64,000 nt of DNA from Anopheles merus (GCF_017562075.2 NC_054084.1:28698808-28762807), one strand, 5' to 3'; shown: positions 12,476 to 25,127, numbered from the stretch's first letter. Notes: generated from the letters alone by a model not told the origin. Made by a program: numbers and translations.

Positions 12476-13020
12476 TTACAACACAGATTTTCCATCGACA
12501 CAACAATTGCACTTTGTGGGGATTTTATATACGATCAGAACACAGTGTAATGCAAAAAAGTAATCTTACTGAACTTCCGAACTTCGTGTGTGGAGGCTTT
12601 CTCTGTTTTATTAAGTATTGACTTTCGGTTACATGCAACAGGCAGGCGGCGAGCTAAGCTATCGTCAATTTTTGGACAGCAACTTCCGTTGCGTACCAAA
12701 AAAGGGAGCCCTCCTCTCTTGCGACTACTGCCCGGAAGATGCCGAGAAGGGGAGAGGGTCACCCTACCTTCTAACGGTAATCAGTGAAAGAGGAAAGAGA
12801 GCGAGAGAGAGAGAGAGAGAGCAACGGATCAGATTTACACATGGAAAACCCGTAGGAAAACAGCCATCGCGCGCGCCGGCCGGGCTTCTCACATGGCGGC
12901 GGCGGCGGTGACTGCTGTCCCGAAAACGCGGCGGAAAAGAGAAAATAAAACAATCGACACCATTCTTTCTGGCTGGCTGGGGCTGCTTTTGTCGAGAAAA
13001 CTCGGCACCGCAGGGCTTCA

Positions 13021-13024
<4 letters not shown>

Positions 13025-13069
<45 letters not shown>

Positions 13070-13070
13070 A

Positions 13071-13112
<42 letters not shown>
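13025..13112. repeat. (GA)n microsatellite
   Basis: About 88 bp of GA repeats with a few AAAG interruptions. It is the source of long Ser-Leu or Arg-Glu open frames on both strands, which are not genes. Confidence 0.93.
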
Positions 13113-13117
<5 letters not shown>

Positions 13118-15299
13118 CCATGGTGGGAAACGATGCTGGGACAGATAGAGGAGAAAAAAGAAAGAAAGCCAAAGCACACGAAAGGGAAGGCGATGGACAG
13201 CAGCTTTGCTTAATCGACGTAAGATCGATCGACGGCAGCCTACCGTTTGAAGGGAGGTAAGAGGATCAAGAAGATGTCAGTAAATTATTGAAATAAATTA
13301 AAAAAAAAAGCTAGAGGAATGAATGTTTGCGATAAGCAGCCGAATTAGGTCATGATGTTGAATGTACAAATGTGTTTGAGCTTTCTTGAGATTCTCCCTA
13401 GCCCATTCTGCCACAAATTCTGAAGAAAATGATGGATATAAATCTGTACTCCCCTGGCCATTTTCGTTTTACTTCTTCCATTTTAGCATCCTACAATGCA
13501 CTGGAGAGCTTTCTAAGTCAAGCAAAGCTTTAGTTGAAAGCTTTCCGATTCTTCCCGCTTAAAAAGCGCCGTAAAACAGGTTCGGAAACAAGTTTTCCAG
13601 TGGTAACGAACGTTTTCAACTCCCCCCATTATTAACACACTGAGCACACACAGATAGAGAGAAAGGGCAAAGACAGTATCGTTTTGCTGCTTTATGGGGT
13701 ATCGCAGCAGCACGAAATGAAACACTACACCCATTCGGACACTGGAGCTTTCCGTTGCGTCGTTGTGAAGAGAACGCGCAGTTTTTATCGCTTTTAATGA
13801 CCAGGCCCTTGCGAGTGAATGCGAGAAACAATATTGCAGTGTTGATTGATTTGCTAGCGGCCCAGGCGCAGCCCACGTGGACACCTGATGATCATGCGGG
13901 CGATAACATAATCAACCACCAATGCAGAAGAAATGTGTTGAATGATGGGGTTATAGTGCTTGTTGCAAGCATTTTTTATAGAAAACTCTTTTATCTGATC
14001 GTTATGTTATTTTATTTTCGCAAAACAATGATCGAATAAGATTGAATTTCTCTCGAAAGAAATGACATGATCGTGTAATAAAACAGTCACCAGTGCGCAG
14101 TGCAGCGCAGTACAATCCTTTCACCTTTAAACCATAGCTTGCGAAACGAGTTCCTCCGCAAAAAGGCCTCGACTTTTGTGTGTTGCGGCGGTAGTACAAG
14201 AGAAAGGAATAAAGCGAAGCTAAAGTTCACTAGAATTAAAAAAAAATACCATCAAAGTTTTATTTCTTCTCTACACGGATACTTAAACACATAGACAGCA
14301 AGGCAATGCAGTGGGCGAGAGCAGTTCAATATTTGATTTGCAAAAAAAAAAAAAAAAAAACAAAAAAAGGGTACAATTCTTCTCATTCTAGTACGGGCGT
14401 ACTCTTGCTCTCGCCTTCTCGGTTGTACTGCCCCATACGTGTCAGTGTTCTATTTTTGCACCAATAATTATGTCCTTTTGCTCACTCTTTACGTGCTGTG
14501 GGTGACGTGCGCTTTGTACGCGGTGTGTCTGCTCCCTCCAATGAAGCATTAAAAAAGAAATTAAAACAACGCAGCAAGTGACACTTCGCAGGCGGCCGCG
14601 TTGCCCTGCTGTGCCAAAGACTCCCCTCAGCATGAACACTGTGCAAGAGGATGTGTGTGTGTGTGTGCGTCGGTGTGTGGTAAGTGATTTTTTGTCCTGC
14701 TAACATGCCAGAAAATCCTGCCACGCGGGGGAGAGCTACATGTTCCACCCCCACCCCACGTGTTTTTTGCTTCGATGGAGCCGCACGGTCAATCATCGGG
14801 TGTCGAATTCAGCACCTCTATCGAGAGCGAGCGAGAAGCGCCTCTTGAGAGTGTCCAACACGTACGCACACACACGCACATACCGTGTGAGGTGTGTATG
14901 TGTGTGTGGGCGTTTCCATGGCTGCTAGGATTGACTGTTGGGGCACACACCGGATGGTGATGATGAGCATTGTGGGAGAGCATCATTCTCCACATGCACG
15001 CACGTACGCAAGCAACACATGCACACACACACAGACGGAGGCGTTCGTGTTGATGTGAGTGCGCATGAGATGGCCCGATGACGACTGTGCGTGACAAACA
15101 CACAGTTCGGAGCGCTGACGAAAGAAAACTGTTTGCAGCTAGCACTCCCGATGAAGTCACCGTTATTTGTCCTCTTGCAGTCTCAGCACACGTCGCTGCA
15201 ACAGCACTTTCAAACTACACTGAGCTTCGGACTTTTAGGTTGAAGTTACAGGAAAACAAAAATTAAAAATATTTTTTTCTACCGCAAAATATGGTAATA
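13113..15299. other. Non-coding stretch with simple repeats
   Basis: Contains an A-rich tract at 14341-14370 and CA/TG-rich sequence at about 14650-15060. No gene was recognised. Confidence 0.35.
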
Positions 15300-16006
15300 C
15301 AGTGTTTTCCAAGTCACTTTTGAATGTGCACGCCATAATTCATCGCCCGCAAGATGTTTTTTCAACAGCTGCCACACATTGTACTTCGATTACTATCAAT
15401 TGTCAGTTCTTTCACATGATTTTCAACACAACTGTCACAACAAAAAACTTTCAGACGCAGTCCAGCCTGTAGCGTGTTGAAAATCTTATGGAAGAACTGA
15501 CAATTGATACAGGGTTTTCAATGATATTATTGACATATTCTGCGAGTTGTTGATTCGTTCGAGCATATAATTGACTCTTTCAGCGAGATATAGAATTGTT
15601 CGGAAGTAGGCGTTGACATGTTCGGTTATACTGTAGTGCTGTCACTTTCGTACCCCTTGGACTGCAGCTTGAATCATTCCCATCAGAAGGTAAACAAACG
15701 GTTTTCCAAAAAATATGTTTGTTTCAACTAATTATTGTGTTAAACAGCTTGGGAAATGATTATTTGCTACGTTTAGGACATTTAAGAATAAAAAATTGTC
15801 ATGTCAACACCTGCTTCCGTACAATTCAATATCTCGCTGAAAGAGTCAATTATATGCAAGAACGAATCAACAACTCGCTGAACATGTCAATATAATCCTC
15901 TAAAACCCTGTAATAATCCAAGTACAATGTGTAGCAGCTGTTGAAAAAACATCTTGCGGGCGATGAATTATGGTGTGCATATTCGAAAGTGACTTGGAAA
16001 ACACTG
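15300..16006. mobile_element. MITE (outer), interrupted by a second MITE
   Basis: The ends read CAGTGTTTTCCAAGTCACTT at 15300 and its inverted copy ending at 16006, flanked by TA at 15298-15299 and 16007-16008. The inverted repeat continues for over 100 bp per arm and includes GCCCGCAAGATGTTTTTTCA and AACAGCTG. Without the 401-bp inner insertion and one TA, the element is about 304 bp. It has no coding capacity. TA duplications and CAG termini suggest mobilisation by a Tc1/mariner-type transposase, which is an inference. Confidence 0.85.
15510..15910. mobile_element. MITE (inner), inserted in the outer MITE
   Basis: A 401-bp element begins CAGGGTTTTCA and ends with inverted AAAACCCTG, flanked by TA at 15508-15509 and 15911-15912. 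Long inverted arms share GCGAGTTGTTGATTCGTTC, CATATAATTGACTCTTTCAG and CGAGATAT. The body differs from the outer element, so this is a distinct family with similar termini. Confidence 0.85.
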
Positions 16007-16009
16007 TAT

Positions 16010-16113
16010 TACCATATTTAGTAATGCAAATACAACATTTGACAGCTGTTGAAAAACATCTAGCAAGCAATGAAAAATGTTGTTGATATTGGAAATTGAG
16101 TCGGTAAACCCTG
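16010..16113. mobile_element. MITE right-half fragment
   Basis: It contains GACAGCTGTTGAAAAACATC and ends GGTAAACCCTG followed by TA at 16114-16115. It matches the inverted form of the copy that starts at 16265, but no left half is adjacent. Confidence 0.65.
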
Positions 16114-16264
16114 TAAGCACCTTTGTTTGTAGAAATCAGTGATTATCAAACTTCAAAATAAGAAACTATTTAATATAAATGAGCACATTTAATCAAGTAG
16201 AGTAGAAATATTATAAATTGAGTTCAAGATGAAGCGCCTTTGATCATCTATTGTAGACGCTACA

Positions 16265-16518
16265 CAGGGTTTCCGAGTCAAATTCCAATGCCAACAGCAT
16301 TTTACACTAGCTGGTGGAATGTTTTTCATCAAATGTTTTTCAGCAGGTGTCAAATGCTGTATTTGCATCACAAGAAATGTTTGGTTCATGCACATGATTT
16401 TCAACACGTTAAATGTGTTGTGTGATGTGTTCAAAATTATGTGAAAGAACTGAAAATTTATGGTGATGCAAATACATTAGGTGAAGGCTATTGAATAACA
16501 CCCTGCATGCGGTGAATA
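16265..16518. mobile_element. MITE copy, same family, damaged right end
   Basis: Starts CAGGGTTTCCGAGTCAAATT and carries AATGTTTTTCAGCAGGTGTC plus GATTTTCAACACG and its inverted partner near 16430. The right end lacks the CCCTG-TA terminus and runs into the next fragment. Confidence 0.65.
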
Positions 16519-16572
16519 CAGGATTTTCCGCGTAAATTTCCAATGTCAACAACATTGTTGAACGCTTGCCAC
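16519..16572. mobile_element. MITE left-end fragment
   Basis: TA at 16517-16518 followed by CAGGATTTTCCGCGTAAATT and CCAATGTCAACAACATTG, matching the start of the neighbouring copy. Only about 54 bp can be recognised. Confidence 0.55.
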
Positions 16573-16964
16573 ATAGGAGGATGACGGCGCAGTGCCTAGT
16601 TGTAAATCAAAACTTTTCGGTGACTTTATTTACGCCCCGTCTGTTATAAAAAAAAAATAACTCACAGGCACGTTGCAGGATACTAAGACCAAGAGCACTT
16701 CTACATATCGAATCATGATCGACACATCTTGGAGCCAATGATCTAACTGTTATAAATGACCAACTCGTTAGGAAACAGAGAAGATTTTAGTTCTACCCTA
16801 ATTAGTTTGAGTACCTTTTTACACAGTTTAGTTTGACGTTTTTTTAAAGAAAACGTAACTAATTTTACAATTCAATGTGTGTGAACTGTGTTTATTATGT
16901 TATTGTGACAGTTTAATTGCGGTTGGTGTTGTTCCTCGATATTTATTTTATTTTAATAAACATA

Positions 16965-17259
16965 CAGGGTTTCCGAAGTCACTTTCGTATGTGCACATAA
17001 TTTTTCACCGCAGCCAAAATGTTTTTCAACAGCTTTCAAATGGTGTATTTGTTTCATAATAAAATTTCACTTTTTACCCATGATTTTCAACACATAACAA
17101 AGAACTGTCAAGCTCAATCCAGCTTAAGGCGTGTTGAAAATCATGTTGAAGAAATAAAAAGGTATTATAATGGAAATGAAATATCAGATTGATGTGGATT
17201 AACGTGTTGCACGCGGTGAATAATAATGTTTATGTACGAAACTGACTTGGAAAACCCTG
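16965..17259. mobile_element. Intact-looking MITE, 295 bp
   Basis: Begins CAGGGTTTCCGAAGTCACTT and ends AAGTGACTTGG-like ACTTGGAAAACCCTG, with TA at 16963-16964 and 17260-17261. The centre contains GATTTTCAACACATAAC and its inverted partner GTGTTGAAAATC. It belongs to the same family as the outer MITE at 15300. Confidence 0.82.
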
Positions 17260-17311
17260 TAATGATGTTATGTAGGCTTAAGATAGACTGGATGACATAA
17301 ATTAATTAATT

Positions 17312-17336
17312 CATAATAATAAAAATAATAATAACA

Positions 17337-17384
<48 letters not shown>

Positions 17385-17414
17385 CTAATAATAATAATAA
17401 TAATAACAATAGTA

Positions 17415-17486
<72 letters not shown>
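17312..17486. repeat. (TAA)n microsatellite
   Basis: About 175 bp of TAA repeats with occasional CAA or TAG interruptions. It ends beside a short piece resembling the MITE core (GCTTGCGAGATGTTTTTC at about 17502). Confidence 0.93.
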
Positions 17487-17488
<2 letters not shown>

Positions 17489-18105
17489 AGTATATTTTAC
17501 GTTGCTTGCGAGATGTTTTTCTTAGCTGAACTGAACTGAATCGGATGTAGAATATATAACAATTTTAAACGTAATTTAGCAAGTATATCATTTCTAACAC
17601 TGTTAAACAAAAGCTGTGGATTGATCTGCTTACGTATCAACAAAACAGTTGTACAGGAAGGTTTATGATCGTATAGAATCTCGACACCAGAACCAACACA
17701 CACGAACGTCAAACAAAAAAAAAACACTTTTTTAGCTCATTAGTTGCACAACACTGACCTCAATACTATCTACCATTTTTTTTCTCTTGCTCACACACAG
17801 TTTTGTTCTCCCTCTCTCTCACACACATACACACGCTCTTTGAAGATGAAATGAGAATGAGCTGTTATTCCAACACTAGGATTTGACACTGTTGTCAAAT
17901 CGTGTGCGGCACTGTATTTGATTACAATCATTCGGTTTTTGTTTCCTCCTTACAGCATTCCTACCGCGTACAATCAACAGGAACTACCCCTTTTATATTA
18001 TTACTACCAACACAACTCTCACAAAAATACACCGTACGTTGGATCTACCATACAATCAGTGAAACTCTCAAACACCGTGAAGCAAAATGATGATAGAGCC
18101 GAAGC

Positions 18106-18106
<1 letters not shown>

Positions 18107-18167
<61 letters not shown>

Positions 18168-18199
18168 GATAGAGAGAGAGTGAGAGAGAGAAGGAGAAA
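18107..18199. repeat. (GA)n microsatellite
   Basis: About 90 bp of GA repeats with rare interruptions. It encodes only an Arg-Glu shadow frame. Confidence 0.93.
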
Positions 18200-19956
18200 A
18201 AAGGAGAGAGCTAAAGGAAGGTTAGTGGAATTCGCTGGTCACCCTTTTTATATTGGCTTCTATTTCATTTACTCTCTCTGGCTATCGCTGCCTTTTTGCA
18301 TACTTTTCACATTACTCGCATGGAAGTTTAACGGCGAAAAAAAAACTAGACGCTGAAGAAAGCGCGCATTTTTCACTCTTCCGGTACGCTGTGTTGTGTT
18401 TCGCTGCGTTTTATCCTGACCCAAACGATGAGTCAGGCGCGATCAGACGTACGCGTAAGACGATCTTTCACATCCGATCGCAGCACAGTATGGTTGCATA
18501 TGGTATATGGATGGAGTGGGCAACAAGTAAAGTGCAATCTGATGTAATTCGGTATAGAACAATCTATTCCTGCAGGCAAAAGGATATTCAAACATACTTC
18601 ATTCTAATTGCAATAAAAATAATCAACTGTTGAAGAGCAATTGCTCGAAATGAAGATCATGAATAGACGATCGAAGAAAGAATTGCTGGGAACAGCTAAT
18701 TGAAGGAATAAAAAAAATATATAAAGATGATTGTGACAGCCTGCATTACTCATCCCATTTCAGACATTGGTACCAGCATTGCCAGCATAAAACGGACCAG
18801 ATTTTTCGTACGGAGGAACGGCACAACGAGAGAACACAATACTCCATTTTCAAGATCTCAATCAATTGGGGAATGTGTAATCCGAAAAAGTTCATCAACA
18901 GCAGTATAATGTTAAAGAAGAGAATAAATTATTTTCTAACATCAATAACACAAAACTCTTGTGGAAACATGTCGCATGTACTGTACAAATATAGCAGTAA
19001 TAAACAGCAAATCGTGTTGTAAAAAAAGATTAGCACCATTAATGAGAACATAACAGAACTCCCCAGCTCTGTTATGTTACCCACCATGGCGTCTTTATGT
19101 TGGTGAAGTAGTAAAGAGACAATAAAAAGGCAGTACACAAGCTTGAGAAAGGAAACGAAACAAACTAAGACGCCCAAGGATCGGTCGGCAAGGCTAATAG
19201 TGGAGGAGTTTTCTTGCACACTTTGTGTCCCTCGCTCACCAGCATTCGACCCTCGAGCATCCAATGATTCTGCTGGTCCATTAGCGTATTTTTCCATCCC
19301 TGTTTTCCGGCAGCCTCTGAGTGGCATCATTGGTGGGGGCGTATTTTTGTGATCGGCAGGCAGTGGGAGGGGGTATGCTTTTGCTGCGATTACTTTTTAC
19401 GTTGGCGCAGAAAACTGGTTTGGATTAGTGCCAGCAGTAAAGAAAAAACTGGGGATCCATACATTCATTATTCTACCTTGGTGTCGTCCCAGTGACATAA
19501 TCGTAACATGATGCATTTCTAAACGTATTTAGTGATTCACACAATTACAATTGCTGTGTATCATCTTCCCTGAACATATCAAAATCTAAACAGAACGATA
19601 TTTAAATCCGGGGGCTGTGTTTGCCACTTAAATCATGTTTAAAGCAAGTTAAACTAGCAACAAGCAAAAAAACATGAGACAAAGCTTATTCAATTGTAAG
19701 TAGTTAAAAGCCCTTTCTTAAGATTCTTGATCACTGTACTGTGTCTTAAATTGCATACGTATTATTAAACAACGGACATAATGAAATGTTCTACAATGCG
19801 TCCATTTAATTGCAAGTTGATGTTTCCGTGTTTGTTTTATGCCTGAGTGCATAAGTTACATTTATTATTTGGATCATTGAACTTAAGAAGGCTTTTCGGA
19901 ATAGCCAAAACGACTTCTGTGCAAAAACCGTTTTGAGTTATTCATACCATGCGCGC
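18200..19956. other. Non-coding stretch
   Basis: No gene, RNA or transposon was recognised. Open frames up to about 130 codons show no similarity that I know. Confidence 0.35.
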
Positions 19957-20131
19957 TCTTTTATCATTTTTAGTTGAAATACTAACTGATTTGGGGTACA
20001 ATTTTCTTTCTGAAATACTTCTCGTTGGATGTTCCCTTTTTATCATCTTTTATCATTTTTAGTAGAAATACTAACTGATATGGGGTACAATTTTCTTTCT
20101 GTAATACTTCTCGTTGGATGTTCCCTATTTT
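19957..20131. repeat. 89-bp tandem duplication
   Basis: Unit one begins TCTTTTATCATTTTTAG at 19957 and unit two begins at 20046. They differ at only a few positions (for example GTTGAAA/GTAGAAA, GATTTGG/GATATGG). The high identity points to a recent local duplication. Confidence 0.9.
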
Positions 20132-23100
20132 ACTCATAGCCGGTACGAGAGAAACACGTGCCGAACGGGATTCGATCCAATTAAGGCCTTGCAGGAACCG
20201 ATTCGCCTGCCCATGGGTCACCGTACCATCTCAAGTGTGTCGACATTAGAATGCTATTTCATTCGTGCTAATTAATTAATATCATTCATCAACGTAAGGT
20301 TGAAACATTTCGATACTAATAACATAATTCATTGATGCTAATAATTAGAATTATAATTGTTCTGTGAGACTTATTGTAACATGTAAATGAAGTGTTCCAA
20401 TCTTACCTACGATTTGGCAGGCATAGATCACTTTGCAATACACTTCAGAAGCAGTGTAGATACATTTTAACAGCCCAAATCGTGGTTTTATAAAGATGAA
20501 GCTGTGAAAAAACCAATGTGAGCAAATTTTCAGAAAATTTGTAGCTGTTATCTTTAGAATTGGCTACAAATTTAATGAAAGGAAAGAAAATTTGAGACGG
20601 TCAGTACTTGCAAACTGTTTAGCAATGCGGTCAGGTAATCCAATTGTAAACACACTGCATCCTGTACATGCCTAACATAATATGATATTTATCTGGATCT
20701 TTCTTGCGTAGTACAAGGTTTGATTATCCGGTTTCGAAGGGTACAAATATGTCAAGTTCATCTGTAAGCTACGCTGGTGTGATCGCGTAGTAAGCAAGAA
20801 GACCAAAGAAATGCCAGCACTGTTTGATAAAGCGTTCCTTCTGAATTAAAATACAAGGAGTCTTTGAACAACCGACTAGGAGCAGGAGCTCCTGGTAATC
20901 AATGAGTCACCGATAGCTAGGTGCCACATAAAAGTAATACTAAAAGCATACAAGAACTTCTTATACAACCTTCTGCGTGTCCTGAATATTGCTACTAAAC
21001 TTATCTGCCCTTGAAGAATGAATGCAGAAATCACTAAAAAAACTAATAAAGGAAATTGATGATCGCATCATTTACTGACCTAGCTTTGAGAGTATTGTGT
21101 GTGACATGATCATGTAAGAAGATCAGATCATTTTCCAATTTATTTCCATCCAACAACATGGATGGGACTAAATAGAAGAATTAAGTTGTCTGTATTAATC
21201 TAATAAAACCTCCAAAACAATAAAAAGTCACTAAATTTAATCACTTACCAATTTTGGTGGAATGCCTTTTTCATTGGTACGTGAGGCACCTATTTTCTAT
21301 CGCAAAAAAATCGAACTTTTACTGAACTTTTGTTTTACGAGTCAGCCCACTGAAAATCTCATAGAACATTGCTTCTATGAGATTAAATATGCTCACCATA
21401 TTTTCGCATATCATGTTGTACATGCCCTTTCTTATGAGATGATTCAACGTGCTTTTCAGGGAGTTTGCCCTTTACATTCCTATCTCGTAAAATTGTGGAA
21501 TGCAGTACAATATTACCTACTCGTTGACAGATTGGTTTCACATTTCAATATTCTTTATTATTGAAATGGTGATCTTTATTTTTTACACTAGATTCTAGTG
21601 AACTATCCTTCCTAATGAGTGCAGCGCTTTGCGTACTTACCGGAAATTGTGCTCTAGCAACAACCATTAGGATGGAATTTCATCTGCAATAAAAATAGGG
21701 TAAAGTTAGATAAAAAAAAGTCTAAATACATAACAAGCAGCAGACCTACCTACAACAGCCTTCGTCGTAGTAAAATCGTAAAATCTCAACTGAAAACGAT
21801 TCTTTCTGCCAGCAATGCTCCCTCGACGTTACGGTATTTTCTTAGGTTACTTTGATTGCTTAGTTTTTCTCCACCAAATCCCACACGGAAAGGGCAGAAG
21901 AGTTTTCAGATTCAGGTCTGGTACTACCCACGGGCTGGCCTACACTGACTAACAGCACTGGGTGGCCACTAGGCGGCCGGAAACTACCTTTCTCCCCAAA
22001 AGCACCGCACCACACAGCAGCACTCGCGTGCTCCCCCTCTCGTTGACGATGCGCTCGCTCGGAAGGAGTTCGGGAGCAGCACGGAACAACATCCTGTACC
22101 ACTGGCACACGGATTGCACTGCGCCAATTCTTTCACATCCGTACACACGTACACACACTGTGACGCACTCCTTATAATACTCCCGCTTCCTGTGTGATGT
22201 GTGTTCCGCAAAACGGAAGTCCTACGCACTACGGCGTATTTCACATTTTCCCGACGCGAGACCGAAACGCACACTGTTGGCGAGTGCAGGGAGTAAGAAT
22301 TTCCCTCCCGCCCCACACACACACGCATGCACACACGCCCGAATACAGTGCGATCGTCACCAGAGCATCACCGAAACGGCCTTCGTTTATTTGTAGACGC
22401 GCGTTGCAGTGGGGTGGCCAAGGAGCGCGGTCGAGACGAGTTGGAGCAGCAGAAATTCCGAAATCTTCACACGAAAAACATCATTTTTGCTCGTTTTATG
22501 GACATCAACTGAAAAATGCTCGATAATCCGGGGCCACGGATGCGCCGGACGTCACGAATTATCGGGCACGGGCGAGTGACGTTTCGCTTTCGTGACCCGC
22601 AGATCAAAAACCGGTTTTTGTGAGCTCGTCAACGCTCGAAATCGGTGCGATTTTCCTTCACTGGTGGTTGTTTTTGAAAGTCATGGCGAGGGTTTTTGAG
22701 GTCTCAAGATCTTGACTTTGCGGGTGATCTTGACGCTGAGGGAATCGGGTAAATCCAGTTTTGAATTTTTAACATTTTTGGCAGGGTAACTAAAAAAGTG
22801 AATTTCTGGATAAATGTAACAAAAAAATGTCTGAAAACACAATTTTGAAGTGAAAGTATGCCTATTTGATATTCATACACGAAGTTTCACAACATTTCAT
22901 TGTGTATTTTTCAAAATATCAAATCAATTGTGCAGAGCAAAACATTTTTCGGTATATTGGTTGTCAGTTAACAGTTCGACAGGTTTTGAGATTAAGCAAA
23001 CCAGAACAGTAAACCAATGAAAGTGTAGTTTTTATGAAAGATTCTATGGTTGTAGAATTTACTGTAGCCCGTTTGGAATTTTTTAATCACGAAAAACTAG

Positions 23101-24285
23101 TAATTATTCACTATTAATGCTGCAGAAAATAGGTACACTGAGGTAATTGTTGATTTTTGACAGATCAATGCTGTGGGCTCCTGTCGAAACTTGAAATAAT
23201 AACACACTTTTGATTTTGCTGAATATTCACGAAGAACTTGATCATAACACTACCATGTGCATGTGGACATTTACTACGATATTTATTCTATCAAATACGA
23301 TAAATTCACGATAAATTATGCAATAACTTAATAGAAAAATAATTCTTTGTGAGCCAGTGGGTGCCGTACGCTATAATCGTCAGGCTGTAACTTTTCTTCA
23401 ATGGATGCTCTGTATATATGTCACATAAAAAACGCTGTGAAAACGGGCTAAAATAAGCAACACAAAATTAATCATTATTAATTGAATTGTTATAAACATT
23501 TTTTTCTACCTATTTACATTGATAAAAACATTGTTTGAATCGTATTCGCGTTGACGAAAATAGGAACACAACCAGCCGAAAATAGGACCACACTGCCAAA
23601 AAGAGGAACAAAAACAACTTTTACATTATCACGAATATTTAAAAAAAATGTCGCTGAAATGGCAAATAAAACATAGCGTAACTAGTATACCATACGATAG
23701 TTTACTTACCAAAATAACATAATTTTCATGAAAAATAATAAAAAAATATAGGTGTATGAGTAGTTTTTGTGAAACTGCTCCATTGCTGAAAACTGGTACA
23801 GTTACTCTACCACATGTCTTCAAAATCGGTTTGGGAAATATTGAAATATGAAATTTTTGTCATTAAATCGATAATTTTCAAATAGATTTAATTAATTTAA
23901 AATTTTTGAACATTTTTCACATTCTAAGTAGGATCTTTCACACCACAATAAATCCATAATTCAATTCGTTTCATTGTTTATTTCACAAATTCTTAAACAT
24001 AATGTTTGCAATCACGCTACTTGCTTCCCTTAACCACTACAAGGTACGCAGCTCTACACACAATACACAGATGTGGTGGTTTTAAAATGAACACTATCAC
24101 TCAGGTTAGGGAAAATTATAATGTAGGGAGCGACTAGAAAAATAAGTAGTTGAAAAGTCGTACAATCACACTACAGGGCATTGCAAAAACCTTAACACTA
24201 GCACAGTTGTGCAAAAATGGTTACATTTTGTTGGTGCATTTTCACATGGACTAGATGGGATGGGAGTGGCTGCCGTACTGCCCTC
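20132..24285. other. Non-coding stretch downstream of Oli
   Basis: Mostly AT-rich. It includes a GC-rich patch at about 21860-22640 with a possible pogo-like terminus near 22515. On the Oli strand an AATAAA lies at 23982-23977, about 300 nt past the stop, a candidate poly(A) signal. No other gene was recognised. Confidence 0.4.
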
Positions 24286-25127
24286 TTAAGGGTTCTGACT
24301 AGGGGCAGGTGGTGGCGGCGGTGGCAGCGCCCCGGCCTGACCGGCCTGGGTGCTGGTCGTGGTGGAGGAGCTGCCGGAGGGCTGCTGGAGGGCGAGATCC
24401 TGATGGGGAGCCTGCAGCAGCTGCTGCAGCTTCAGGGCCGAAGGCATCGTGCGTAAGTCCACCGTTGGAATACTGGCACCGGCAGCACTCTGTATGTAGG
24501 CTAGCAGTCTGAAAACGAGATCCGATTCATTCACAATGATTATCAATTCATGTCCTGGGGTGTCTGTACTTTCACTCCTACCTTCTAAGCTCATCCAGTG
24601 CGTTTGCCTGCATGAGGATGTAGTTCTTCGCGAGCAGCAGCGTCGCAATCTTGGACAGCTTCCGCACCGAGGGCGAATGGGCGTACGGGATGACGCTGCG
24701 CAGCTCGTCCAGTGCGTCGTTCAGATCGTGCATCCGGCGGCGCTCCCGTGCGTTAATGTTCAGCCGAACCGATTTGCCCTGGCGGTTCTTTTGCTTGCCG
24801 GCAGCGCCCGGCGGGACGGGCACGTGGTGATGTGGCGGTGGGCTAAAAACATTTTAACATCGGTTTAGAAGCAATCTAGTGGAAATCAAACATTTGTTCG
24901 CTTGTCTACCTTTCCGCACTGCCCGAGGGACGATTCTCATCGGTGTGGGTGGCCGAGGAGGCGTGCGGCTGGGCGTAAAACCCTCCGAGCCCCACCGTAC
25001 CGAGCGGAGTGCGGCGTCCCGGAACACTTTGCGGTGGGCTCGGCGTAGGCTCCGGATGGTGTCCGTGGCCGGTGTGGGATGCCGGCGGGCCAAGATGAAA
25101 GTTGAACGGGTTGTGCGGTGGATCCAT
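24286..25127 (-). CDS. Oli: Olig-family bHLH transcription factor (Oli orthologue)
   Basis: Three coding exons, 24910-25127, 24582-24842 and 24286-24508, are joined by introns of 67 bp (24843-24909) and 73 bp (24509-24581), both GT-AG and both keeping frame. The product is 233 residues. The bHLH domain lies mainly in exon 2. Its basic region is RLNINARERRRMHDLN, helix 1 is DALDELRSVIP, the loop is YAHSPSVRKLS, and helix 2 is KIATLLLAKNYILMQANALDEL, which continues across the intron as RRLLAYIQ. This is the signature of the Beta3/Olig group (vertebrate BHLHE22/23 and OLIG; fly Oli), nuclear E-box-binding factors that act in neural cell specification, including motor neurons. The N-terminus is Pro/His/Gly-rich. 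The C-terminus is Gln-rich and ends in a Pro run. The ATG at 25127 lies 15 nt after a likely acceptor. Family assignment is firm; function in mosquitoes is inferred. Confidence 0.93.

Noticed and set aside
12636..12775. Possible plus-strand exon with acceptor ACATGCAACAG and donor ACG|GTAATC
   Set aside because: Splice-like ends are easy to find by chance. The peptide has no known domain and no partner exon nearby.
12764..13213. Long Ser-Leu and Arg-Glu open frames on both strands
   Set aside because: They come from GA/CT microsatellites, which stay open in most frames.
20160..20222. tRNA-like B box (GGATTCGATCC) suggesting a tRNA or SINE
   Set aside because: No matching A box or cloverleaf could be drawn around it.
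21262..21564. 100-codon plus-strand ORF starting with ATG
   Set aside because: No recognisable motif, no signal peptide, and AT-rich surroundings where such frames occur by chance.
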